In this document: positions 10,587 to 19,072 of the stretch, in pieces | Numbering within the stretch: the first letter of the stretch is position 1 | Layout of the letters: each line of letters opens with the position of its first letter | Source: FEN-1219 sp963744305 | GTDB taxonomy: Bacteria > Pseudomonadota > Gammaproteobacteria > Steroidobacterales > Rariloculaceae | Assembly: GCA_963744305.1 (NCBI GenBank) | Contig: CAVUTF010000039.1 | Location: 1 to 64,000, forward strand | Direction: 5' to 3' | Length of the DNA: 64,000 bases | The notes under the pieces: model-generated | Database searches by the model: none | Told to the model about the DNA's origin: nothing | What the model saw: only the letters and a program-made list of their open reading frames with translations | Program-made: the position numbers and the translations under genes

Positions 10587-11302
10587 ATGGCCATGGGGAC
10601 AGTGGCGGGGCGAAGAACCTCAGTGTCGTGAAGGAGCGGATCACAAAGCGGCAGGCCCCCACATGGGCCGTGATCCAGAGGGGGTAGTGCCGTGGCGGTG
10701 GCTACAGAATCGATGCCGGGTGGGAGCGCATCCGTGGCGGCCATCGATGCTGGTCAGCGGGTGCTGAGGCGGGGAGCGCGTGCGAGAGACCCAAGCCAGA
10801 ATCGAAGCCCTGGGGCGTGAGGTCCAGTGGCATCTCATAGGCCATCTGCAGCGGAATAAGGTGAGGGTTGTCTGTGATCTGTTCAATCTGATCGAGTCGG
10901 TCGACGAGCCTACCTCTGGCGCGGGAGCACAACGCACGCGCCGCAAGGCACAACATCGTAATGCCCGTGCTGATTCAGGTGAACATCGGCGACGAGACGA
11001 CGAAGTCTGACGTGTACCAGCAGCCGAAACCATGGCGCTGGTGCAACAGGCGCGGCGGTACCCCCATGTGGCGATTCGCGCAGGCTCATGTGCGTGCCGC
11101 CCACCATCGAGGTCGCGGAGCATGCCGACCCTATTTGTGTGAGTTCCGCACCCTGGCTGAACAAATCGCACGTGAGCGTATCCCGATGGTGTCCATGTCA
11201 GAATTGTCGATGGGGATGTCCCATGACTTCGAAGTCGCGATCGAAGAAGGCGCTACGATGGTCCGCGTCGGCTCAGCCATTTTCGGCGCACGGCCAGGAT
11301 AA
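10587..11302 (+). CDS. yggS: YggS family pyridoxal-phosphate homeostasis protein, frameshifted
   Basis: This belongs to the PLPBP/YggS family of small PLP-binding, TIM-barrel proteins without proven catalysis. Conserved segments are NLSVVKERITKAA (near 10,620), TQARIEALGREVQWHLIGHLQRNK split as VQWHLIGHLQRNKVR, DLFNLIESVD, IVMPVLIQVNIGDETTKS, GLMCVPP and the family signature RIPMVSMSELSMGMSHDFE, then EGATMVRVGSAIFGARPG ending in TAA at 11300-11302. The frame changes at least four times. It heads a yggS-proC-yggT-divIVA run known from Nitrospira and other bacteria. Confidence 0.9.
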
Positions 11303-11413
11303 GAGTGCTGAGGACTGAGAGTGAGGGCTGAGTTATAAACAGTTGTCTAACGTCTGCAACAACTGTGAGCTTCTCAATCGGGGCTCAGCCCTAGGACTGA
11401 GCACTCAGCACTC
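11303..11413. repeat. Nested inverted-repeat intergenic element between yggS and proC
   Basis: Three pairs of inverted arms lie in nested order: the outer pair gagtgctgag (11303-11312) with ctcagcactc (11404-11413), a middle pair gggctgag (11325-11332) with ctcagccc (11384-11391), and an inner pair acagttgt (11339-11346) with acaactgt (11359-11366). The whole could fold into one long interrupted hairpin starting right after the yggS stop. Short ctcagcactc-type motifs resemble dispersed intergenic repeats of Nitrospira genomes, from memory and unverified. It could also act as a terminator, though no T run follows. Confidence 0.6.
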
Positions 11414-11429
11414 GATGAGGACGCTTGCC

Positions 11430-12226
11430 ATGATAAGTGACAAACGGCTGGTCATCGTCGGTGGGGGAACATGGGCGAGGCCATTCCAAAGGCGTCATCG
11501 CGGCTCAGCTCATCGAGCCCCAGCGAATCACCGTCACCGATATCATCAAGGCGCGGCTGGGCTACCTACAGAAACCTACACGGTACAGGCGTTGACCGAC
11601 AACGTCAAAGCCATGGCGCCGGCTGACCTGATCATTTAGCCGTCAGACCCAGGACATCACCGACCATCCAGGGGATAGCCCCGGTAGTGGACGATCCGAA
11701 GGTGGTAATCTCAATTGCCGCAGGAGTGCCTACGGCGAAGAATGAGAGCGCCTTCGGAAACCGGTCCGGGTGGTGCGTGTAATGCCAAACACCCCGGCCC
11801 TGGTGCTTGCTGGGGCCGCCGGGCTGTGCGTTGGCAGCCATGCCACGCCAGTAGACCTGGAGGTTGCCCGTGTCCTCTTCGAGGCTCTGGGAAGGACAGT
11901 CGTGGTAGCCGAATATTTGATGGATGCGGTGACCGGCCTGAGTGGCAGCGGACCAGCCTATATCTTCGTTCTCATCGAAGCTCTCGCCGATGGCGGAGTA
12001 AAGATGGGCCTTACCCGCGAAGCAGCGCTGACGTTGGCGGCGCAAACAGTCTACGGTTCGGCCAAGTTACTGGAAACGGCCTGCATCCTGGCGAATTAAA
12101 GGATCGCGTGACATCGCCGGCCGGACGACGATCGCCGGACTGCATGCTTTGAGGATCGTGCGTTTCGCGGGGCAGTCATTGACGCCGTTGACGCGCTACA
12201 CTGCGGTCCCGCGAATTCGCCGGTAG
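11430..12226 (+). CDS. proC: Pyrroline-5-carboxylate reductase, frameshifted
   Basis: ProC reduces pyrroline-5-carboxylate to proline with NAD(P)H. The start ATG at 11430 gives MISDKRLVIVGGG, continued after a shift as a Rossmann fold (GNMGEAILKG-like). Then come ALTDNVKAMAPADLII, VVISIAAGVPTAK, VVRVMPNTPALVLAGAAG and the signature DAVTGLSGSGPAYIFVLIEA near 11,930-11,990. After another shift the C-terminal ETACHPGELKDRVTSPAG and TTIAGLHALE, the proline-binding conserved block, is readable in pieces. About 265 residues would be normal. The stop is approximate. Confidence 0.92.
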
Positions 12227-12351
12227 TCCACTGACAGGTTCCGGAGAAGGGACCTGTGCCAGTGATCCGTCCACTCCCAACATTGATAGAACATGTCTCC
12301 GGCGCCTGTGGGCAAGCGGTTTTCGCCAGAAACCAGAAAGAGGAAGACGGG

Positions 12352-12645
12352 ATGTTCGTATTTGGAAATTTCGTTGGAGCCATTGCGCTTGTTCTCCACT
12401 ATGCGCTCTGGCTTTACATGTGGGTCATCATCGCACGCGCGGTAATTTCCTGGTACTCGCTGATCCCTATAATCCCATCGTGCAGTTTCTCTATCGGGCG
12501 ACCGAGCCGGTGCTGGAGCCAATCCGACGCAAGCTGCCCGGAGGTGGCTTTGGCATTGATCGCCGCTGATCGTCATTTTGGCGATATACTTTCTCGACCA
12601 GTTCCTGAGCCTCGCTGCAGGGGATTGCGAGCCGTTTACGATGAG
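12352..12645 (+). CDS. yggT: YggT family membrane protein, frameshifted
   Basis: The ATG at 12352 starts MFVFGNFVGAIALVLHYALW, a first transmembrane helix, then YMWVIIARAVISW, the conserved end of the helix in YggT proteins. A shift follows; the next frame reads NPIVQFLYRATEPVLEPIRR and LPGGGFGIDLSPL, the conserved loop, then LIVILAIYFLDQFL, a second helix. About 95 residues, two helices. YggT proteins are linked to osmotic tolerance and to cell-division or segregation loci; the proC-yggT-divIVA order is typical. Confidence 0.85.
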
Positions 12646-12681
12646 CGGTGCCACACGGGTTTGTGCAGGGAGGTGGTAGGC

Positions 12682-13188
12682 ATGAAGGTGACAGCCCTGG
12701 AGATCCGACAGCAGCAGTTTCCGCTCCGTTTCCGTGGCTTAGACCCGGGGAAGTGACAAATTTCTAGAGCTGGTAGCTGGCGACATGGAGGACTTGGTCC
12801 GCGAAAACGCCCGCCTGCGCGATGCCTTGGCGAGAAAGGATCAAGAACTGCAGCGTATGCAACAGGGCGAGGTGACCTCAAGAAAGCTCTCACGGCTATC
12901 CAGCAAATCCGCGAGGACTGGATTGAGCGCGCCGAAAAGCAGGCTGAACAGGTCGTCTTGGAATCGACCCTGAAGGCGGACCAGCTCCGGGTGATGCCGA
13001 GCGCCAACTTGAAGCGCTCCAGCAGGACGTGCAAGAGCTCAAGCGCCAGAGGCACCGGCTCCGTCTCCGACATACGTCACATCCTGGAAGAGCACCTCCG
13101 GGCGCTCGAAACGATCGGGGAAGAGAACAAGGAGATCTGCGGATCGCCTCCCCCCACTGTGGAAACCTTGAGGCCCGAAGAGACGTGA
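12682..13188 (+). CDS. divIVA: DivIVA domain protein, frameshifted
   Basis: DivIVA-type coiled-coil proteins bind curved membrane and recruit division or polar proteins. The ATG at 12682 starts MKVTALEIRQQQFPLRFRG, the N-terminal membrane-binding DivIVA motif (IRQQQF and FRGLD). A shift near 12,750 leads into KFLELVAGDMEDLVREN and a long heptad-rich coil: RLRDALARKDQELQRMQ, IQQIREDWIERAEKQAEQVV and LEALQQDVQELKRQR in changing frames. DIRHILEEHLRALETIGEEN ends the coil, and TGA is at 13186-13188. It is the last identifiable gene of the Nitrospira-like block. Confidence 0.87.
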
Positions 13189-13236
13189 GCGGACGGATCA
13201 GGGCTAACTCCCGCGACGAACGATGTGAGGAAGAGC

Positions 13237-13321
13237 ATGGTTGCCACGGTTAATACGTCAACGGTGCCGTCCGACTCATTCAGCCAAATCATCACATTTG
13301 GCGGCGTTTTTTTGGCTCAGT
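13237..13321 (+). other. 5' end of an unidentified gene, cut by the transposase
   Basis: An open frame starts with ATG at 13237 and reads MVATVNTSTVPSDSF, then QIITFGGVFLAQ, before changing abruptly into IS1182 transposase sequence in the same frame at about 13,320. The first residues do not resemble a transposase N terminus. I infer that it is the start of the gene after divIVA in the Nitrospira-like source and that a join was made inside the transposase coding sequence. The gene itself is not recognised. Confidence 0.4.
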
Positions 13322-14594
13322 TTCGTGCTGGATATCACCCGGCGCTGATGCTGAAGCTGTTCATTTACGGTTACCTAAACCGGGTGCAGTCGAGCCATCG
13401 ACTGGAGCGGGAGGCGCAGCGTAACATCGAACTGATGTGGTTGACCGGCAGGCTCGCGCCGGATTTCAAGACGATTGCGGACTTTCGCAAGGATCACGGC
13501 TAAGCGATTCAGCGGGTGTGTCGCGAGTTTGTGGTGCTGTGCCGAAAGCTCGAGCTGTTCAAGGATGCGTTTGTCGCGATCGACGGCAGCAAATTCAAGG
13601 CGCTGAACAACCGCGATAAGAACTTCACGAAGGCGAAAGTGAAGCGGCGGCTCGAGCAGGTTGACGAGAGCATTGCGCGGTATCTGGCGCAGATGGAGAG
13701 CCTCGATCGACAGGAGTCGGAAATCGCGGAGGACAAGACGCAGCGATTATCGGAGAAGATCGAGAAGTTGAAGGAGGAGCTCGCCAAGCTAAAAAAACAT
13801 GAAGCGGCGATGCTCGCCGCGCCTGACGAACAACTCTCCCTCACCGATCCTGATGCGCGCTCGATGGCGACCAGCGGGCGGGGACAGGGATCGTCGGCTA
13901 CAACGTGCAAGTCGCGGTGGATACGAAGCACCACTTCATTGTGGCGCACGAAGTGACGAATCTTGGCCATGATCGAACGCAGTTGGCGCCGATGGCCGAA
14001 CGGGCCAAGGCTGCTCTTGGTGTGGATCAGATCGAAGTCGTTGCTGATCGAGGGTACTTCAGCGGCGAGCAGATCAAGTCCTGTGAAGAAGCCGCGGTCA
14101 CGACGTATCTACCGAAGCCCGAGACCTCGGGGAACATGGCGAAAGGGTATTTCGGCAAGCGCGATTTCATCTACAAGCCAGACGAAGATGAGTACGAATG
14201 TCCCGCCGGTGAGCGCGCGATTTATCGGTTCACACACATCGAAAATGACAAGCAGATTCGTCGCTATTGGAGTTCCGCCTGTACGCGCTGCGCACTGAAG
14301 CCACGCTGCACGAACGGCGAGTATCGGCGCATCAGTCGCTGGGAACACGAAGACGTCATCGAACGATTACAGGCGCGGCTCGATCAGCGTCCGCAGGTGA
14401 TGGGCATTCGCCGCCAGACCGCCGAGCACACCTTCGGCACCCTGAAGACCTGGATGGGCTCGCAGCACTTCAAAACCAAGACGCTCAAGCGCGTGAGCGC
14501 CGAAATGAGTTTGCACGTGCTTGCTTACAACCTGAAACGCGCAATCAGCTTGTTCGGCGTCGCGGGGCTGATCCAAAAAATGCAGGCGGTCTGA
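13322..14594 (+). pseudogene. IS1182-family transposase, 5' truncated, one stop and one frameshift
   Basis: DDE transposase of the IS1182 (IS5-like DUF772 plus DDE_Tnp_1) type. Recognisable blocks are GYHPALMLKLFIYGYLNR, LEREAQRNIELMWLTGRL, PDFKTIADFRKDHG, FKDAFVAIDGSKFKALNN, a charged coiled segment of about 70 residues, then VAVDTKHHFIVAHEVTN, VVADRGYFSGEQI, CTRCALKPRCTN and the C-terminal RRQTAEHTFGTLKTWMGS. The first 45-50 residues are missing. A TAA at 13501-13503 interrupts DHG/AIQRVCREF, where family members usually continue with a lysine, so a single AAA-to-TAA change could explain it. A single-base loss near 13,880 shifts the frame in the catalytic region. The copy is inactive as sequenced. 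Confidence 0.9.
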
Positions 14595-14976
14595 AGAGAT
14601 CTCAGAACAGCTCTCGGTTGCACTTCATCGTGCAGTTGCACTGCGCGCGCGAGAAAACCAGCCGACGCTGGGTGATCGCAACCGTTCCGTCAGGCGATAC
14701 CGGGGCGCTGAGATCGGCAAAACCGGCTATGTTTGGCTGCTCGCTTCATAATCGCTCTCGAAGCGAGTTTTCACATGGCCTAGGTCGGAAGCGGGCCGAT
14801 CGAATAACCGCCCTAAGCATAGCTCGCGAGCGTCCGCTATGAACCTCAAAAAGGCCGTTGGTTTGCTGCACTTTGCCAACGAGTGCTGCGCGCGGCGGGT
14901 CTGCTGGTCACGTGCTCGATCGTGCCACGTCGAACCGGCGTTCCCCAGCGCCGCGGCCGGTCCGTGAGCGGCAGGA
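14595..14976. other. Non-coding stretch right of the transposase
   Basis: This lies between the transposase stop and the end of the minus-strand phosphorylase gene. The right inverted repeat of the insertion sequence should lie in the first 100 bases, but with its left end missing I cannot pair it. A hairpin with a T run lies at 14740-14771. I see no other gene or motif. Confidence 0.5.
14740..14771 (+). terminator. Rho-independent terminator-like hairpin
   Basis: The 8-bp stem ctcgcttc (14740-14747) pairs with gaagcgag (14760-14767), with a 12-base loop, followed directly by tttt. It is oriented to stop plus-strand transcription coming from the transposase. Confidence 0.55.
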
Positions 14977-17900
14977 TTAACCCACCTCGATGGCGAGAAC
15001 GTTTCCCTTCGCGGACAACCTGCGCATCAGCGCGCTGTTAGCGACGAGGGCGGCGCCGCGCCGATGCAGATTCGCGCGAGTGATGTACGGCATCGCTTCG
15101 CCGTTCACCACGATCGAGGTGACGCCGCACCCACTGCCACGAACTCTGTAGTGCACTTCGATTGGACGGCCGAGGAGCGCGGTTTGCACACGCAATCCGT
15201 CGAGCTGCGGTGGAATGACGGGATCGATGCTCACGTCAGCCGCTTCGCTGGAGAGCCCGATGAAATGCCGCACGATCAGCCCGAGCGCGATTCCGGCGCC
15301 ACTGGAGTACACACGCCAGCCGCCGTCGAGCTCAACCGTGCCGCGCGCGACGCGCTCGTATTCCGCACTGGCCTGGTACCGGTCTTCGAACGCTGCGTCG
15401 GAGCTCGAGTAATAGCAGTTCGCCTGCCGCAGCGTCGCGCTCGGCACGATCGAGCGGATGCCGATAGGCACTGCCTGGCACAGCGCATGAAAGAAGCGCT
15501 GCGGATCGCCCACGTGCGCAAGCGCCTGGGCGTATCGCAAATGCGCATGCATATACATGAGCCCGATCTCGCGGCCAAAGAACGTGGCGGTCTCTGCGCG
15601 TTGGAACAAGCGTTGCCCGCCGCCGTGGTACGGCAGCGGGCGATCGAACAAGCGCACTCCGTCCGGCCCGCTTAGATGAGAATCGATGAGACGCAGGTGC
15701 TCGCTCACCTGGTCCGGCGTGAGCATGTCCTCGAGTATCGCGTGAATCATCGCGAGCGAGCTGTAGCGTACACCCGTGGTGGCATCGCTCGGATGAAGCA
15801 GATAGCGCACGCGGCCGCGACCTTCGAAGAGCGCGTAACCGGTGAGCACGCCATCCCGAACGAGCAGCCGCTGAAAATCCTGTTTCACTTCCTCCGCCCA
15901 GGTTTCGAGAGGAACGGCGTTGTCTGTTAGGCCGACGCTGCGTAGCGCACGCGCCAGCGCAGTCAAAGTCTGCACGTGCAGTGTCACCGTCCAGGCGCTG
16001 CACAGGTGATCGCGAAGCGAGGGGTCTGCGGGCTGGAGGGAGTCGTTCCAGTCGCCATGGCCATAGGCGGCCAAAGACGTGCCGGGAATGACGCGCTTCT
16101 TCATCAACGAGAGGGCGCGCTCCGCGTGCTGCCAGACGGTGGCCGGTTCTCCCGCGTCCGGGCCACGCTCATCGAAGAACGGCACGCGCTCGTCGAGCAC
16201 TCCGCCATCGCCGGAAGCGATGAGATATTGAGCGAGCACCACCAGCGGCCAGAACACGATGTCGCCGTGCGAGTCGCCGGGACGGATGTTCCGCTCGCGT
16301 TCGAAGAACATGAACCACTGCGGCCAATCACCGTCGGGATTCTGCTGCCGCATTACGCGGAGGAGCACGTCGCGTATCGGTTGCACGCGACCCAGGGCGA
16401 GCAACAGCTCGACCGGTCCCTGGCAGACGTCGCGCGTGCCCCAGCCGCCTCCGGAGTATTGCTCGAGGCCTCGCGGCGACAGGTAATGCACGAGCGCATT
16501 GTGTGCGAACCACGGCACGATGTCCGCGATACGGGAGAGCGGCCCATGCAGTGAGCTCGTTTCCGCAGCCGTCACGGTCAATCTCGGAATGATGCGTTCA
16601 CCCTGCTCGGCACGAATCGGTGCGGGAAGGCTCTCGGATAACAGGTGTCCCCGGATGCGGAGCTCCACGACGCGCGCCGGCGCGGTGACGACACATATAT
16701 ACGGCTGCTGACGCGAGCGCCCGTCGACGAAGAGCAGCTCGTCTCCACCGATACGATCGAATTGCGTGCCGGGCGCAGGAACGATGTGGAAGCTTCCATT
16801 CGGGAAGCGACGCCCCACGTCAGAATCCGGCACGGCTGTAACGACGATGTCAGAACCTTGTTGCCGCCAGATCGCGGGGCCGGGCGCGCTGCCGTCGTCG
16901 CCATTGAGCGCCACGTGATGCGAGATCAGGCACGGGGCGGGTGCTCCAGCGGTAAATTCCACGGAGAGTCCCAGCTCCTGCGGTTCGCTGCGCGCTTCGG
17001 CACGCACAGAGATCTCTCCTGCATCGTGACGATAAATCCAGCGGCACGCGTCCGGCGACATCTCAAACGCCGATGGCGTATCCAGCAGATGCCACCTATT
17101 TGCGAGCTGAACGAACACGCGTTGCCCGTGCGAGCGGAACAGGCCCACGTAGCTGTGCACGGTCGAAAGAAAGCGGTTGATGCTCACGTGACCCTGCGTG
17201 ACCATCGAGTGAAACACGCCGCCCATCCACGTGGTGGAGGTCAACGCCGTTTCGTCCGGTGTGAGATGACGCCCTGTGCGGAGCAGATGCCCGTGCGGCC
17301 GCTGCACGCGCAGCTCTTTTGCTCGTAGAACGACGTGACGGTCTGCGCCGCGAAAGAAAGACAAGAGCGTGCCGCGGTCGTCGCGTTCTTCATGCCGCCA
17401 CGGCGCGGCGAATGTCATGCGCAGCGCGTCCTCGGCAAGGTCGCGTGCGTTGAGTAGCACTGCGGGGCTGAAAAGCGTCGCGGCTTCGGCCTTCCGCCTC
17501 GCTTTGGGTGGCGCGGAAGCTGGCTTCGCTTCGGGCAGATCGATGATCCGTTTCACCCTTTCGAGATCGGCGTGGGACGTGGCCTCGGGGTGATCGGCGA
17601 AGTATCCGCCGAAGAAGCCGCCCGATACGCTTCCGCTCCGCTCGAGGCGGATCGGCGTATCGCGAATGACGACCATCGAGTGCTCGTGCTGGAGACGACC
17701 GTTCGGCAACTCCGCAGCGAAGCGCCCCGCAATCGTCCCCTCGCGATTTGCGAGCCCATGAAACTGCAACGCGTCCGTGGCGAAGGACACGCCTTTGCGC
17801 AATGAGCCGACGATGCACCAGGGATGACCGCCATCTGCCGCCTGATTCTGCCGTGATGCCACCACGACACCCTGTGTCGGGTGCGCCAGGGGTGTGTGAT

Positions 17901-18360
17901 CGATGTATTGGCTCACGTAGAACTCGTTCATGCGCACGGCGCCGTACGGAGCAAGCGCCAGGTCCTGCGCATACGTGATGTCGAGCACCTGAGCGTTGGA
18001 CGTGCCATTGTTCAGCTGCACGTGCCAGAACCACGCCGTCGCGCTCTTCGAGAGCACGAGCTCGAGCGAGTAGTCGACCCCTAGCCACGACCCAGTGCCG
18101 GCGAAGCGGCCGTTCTGCGCATCCATTTCGAAGCAGGTGGGACTCTGCGGGCCGAGGAGCGGTGTGCACTCAGCCGAGCCGCCGAGCCTGCGCAAATACA
18201 GATTGGCGGGCCCACCTTCGAGCTCGTTGCCGACGAACAGCAGGAGCGAGATGCTCCCGCAGTCGAAGCGCCGCAGCGATCCGTTCGCGTTCGTTTCGGC
18301 GGTGATGCCCGAATGCCCGCTCAGGCGCGCTCCAGTGCGATCGGCGGATGCATCGGTCAT
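14977..18360 (-). CDS. GH94-type glycoside phosphorylase (1,2-beta-oligoglucan phosphorylase-like)
   Basis: This 1,127-residue protein has no signal peptide. The N-terminal half is a long beta-sandwich region (DYSLELVLSKSATAWFWHVQ, GGFFGGYFADHPEAT). The C-terminal half is an (alpha/alpha)6 barrel with the GH94 marks GGWGTRDVCQGPVELLL (about residue 640), DPDGDW-like NPDGDWPQWFMF and GHGDWNDSLQPAD (about 770, the proposed general-acid Asp). The length and the large N-terminal domain match 1,2-beta-oligoglucan phosphorylases of the Listeria type rather than cellobiose phosphorylases (about 810 residues) or cyclic glucan synthases (about 2,800). It would split beta-1,2-glucans with phosphate to glucose 1-phosphate. 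The substrate is an inference. No sugar transporter or regulator is adjacent. Confidence 0.75.
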   Translation of the reverse strand: MTDASADRTGARLSGHSGITAETNANGSLRRFDCGSISLLLFVGNELEGGPANLYLRRLGGSAECTPLLGPQSPTCFEMDAQNGRFAGTGSWLGVDYSLELVLSKSATAWFWHVQLNNGTSNAQVLDITYAQDLALAPYGAVRMNEFYVSQYIDHTPLAHPTQGVVVASRQNQAADGGHPWCIVGSLRKGVSFATDALQFHGLANREGTIAGRFAAELPNGRLQHEHSMVVIRDTPIRLERSGSVSGGFFGGYFADHPEATSHADLERVKRIIDLPEAKPASAPPKARRKAEAATLFSPAVLLNARDLAEDALRMTFAAPWRHEERDDRGTLLSFFRGADRHVVLRAKELRVQRPHGHLLRTGRHLTPDETALTSTTWMGGVFHSMVTQGHVSINRFLSTVHSYVGLFRSHGQRVFVQLANRWHLLDTPSAFEMSPDACRWIYRHDAGEISVRAEARSEPQELGLSVEFTAGAPAPCLISHHVALNGDDGSAPGPAIWRQQGSDIVVTAVPDSDVGRRFPNGSFHIVPAPGTQFDRIGGDELLFVDGRSRQQPYICVVTAPARVVELRIRGHLLSESLPAPIRAEQGERIIPRLTVTAAETSSLHGPLSRIADIVPWFAHNALVHYLSPRGLEQYSGGGWGTRDVCQGPVELLLALGRVQPIRDVLLRVMRQQNPDGDWPQWFMFFERERNIRPGDSHGDIVFWPLVVLAQYLIASGDGGVLDERVPFFDERGPDAGEPATVWQHAERALSLMKKRVIPGTSLAAYGHGDWNDSLQPADPSLRDHLCSAWTVTLHVQTLTALARALRSVGLTDNAVPLETWAEEVKQDFQRLLVRDGVLTGYALFEGRGRVRYLLHPSDATTGVRYSSLAMIHAILEDMLTPDQVSEHLRLIDSHLSGPDGVRLFDRPLPYHGGGQRLFQRAETATFFGREIGLMYMHAHLRYAQALAHVGDPQRFFHALCQAVPIGIRSIVPSATLRQANCYYSSSDAAFEDRYQASAEYERVARGTVELDGGWRVYSSGAGIALGLIVRHFIGLSSEAADVSIDPVIPPQLDGLRVQTALLGRPIEVHYRVRGSGCGVTSIVVNGEAMPYITRANLHRRGAALVANSALMRRLSAKGNVLAIEVG

Positions 18361-18411
18361 GACGAGTGTCCTCCGCTTCAGCGCACTCTAACAGGCGCTG
18401 GCTCATTCGGC

Positions 18412-18921
18412 TCAGAGCCGGCGGTGCATCAGCAAACTCGTGAGCGAAACGTTCGCTGTCATCTCAAAATCGACGGGGCGGATGCGCTCGAAACCGAGTG
18501 CAGAGTAAAAGACCTCAGCATTTAACGAGGAGTAGCACTCAAAGCGAGTAATTCCCGCCTTCCGCGCGTCCGCCTCGCAACGCCGATAGATCGCTCTGCC
18601 GATCCCGCGTCTGATCCATTCCGGATGTGTTGCGAAGTGCCGAATATGTCCTATCCCTTCCTTAGTGATCCCGTCGCCAGGTTGTTCTCTGGTCCAACCG
18701 CCACATCCGACGAGCATTCCGTCTTGTGACTGTGCGACATAGTAAGTGCCTGACGAAAGCAACGCTGGGTTAGCGCGGGTCATCAGTTCGAGTGCGGGCA
18801 CGAGCATGGCAGCGTCATATGCCGGTTTCATGAGAACCGGATACGAGGCCTGGAGCAATGTCGTTACACCAGCATCATCGGCAAGTGAAGCAACTCGGAC
18901 CGCAAAACTACTCGGCGCCAT
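18412..18921 (-). CDS. GNAT family N-acetyltransferase
   Basis: About 169 residues from the ATG at 18921; a GTG at 18945 in the same frame is an alternative start. Acetyl-CoA binding is indicated by HIRHFATHPEWIRRGIGRAI, whose R-R-G-I-G-R-A is the Q/R-x-x-G-x-G/A motif A, followed by ARKAGITRFECYSSLNAE and FYSALGFERI, the usual C-terminal GNAT strand-helix. The sequence GMLVGCGGW matches the beta-4 strand of the fold. The acceptor is unknown. It stands alone between two unrelated minus-strand genes. Confidence 0.85.
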   Translation of the reverse strand: MAPSSFAVRVASLADDAGVTTLLQASYPVLMKPAYDAAMLVPALELMTRANPALLSSGTYYVAQSQDGMLVGCGGWTREQPGDGITKEGIGHIRHFATHPEWIRRGIGRAIYRRCEADARKAGITRFECYSSLNAEVFYSALGFERIRPVDFEMTANVSLTSLLMHRRL

Positions 18922-19072
18922 TTCCTTGCGAATCGCGACCAGCACGGCAACTCATCTCGGATTCCTCACGAATATCGGCCCTGGGTCGGTTGCGGCCGGT
19001 CGCCTCAATTCTATGCCGCTTCTAGAATGAGCGGCCGTTTAGGAATGGACGCGAGTCGTTCCCCCACGTAGA

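Noticed and set aside
13501..13910. Programmed stop readthrough or frameshifting in the transposase
   Set aside because: IS1182 transposases are made from a single frame; there is no slippery heptamer with a downstream structure that I can see, and the 5' end is missing as well, so simple inactivation or error is preferred.
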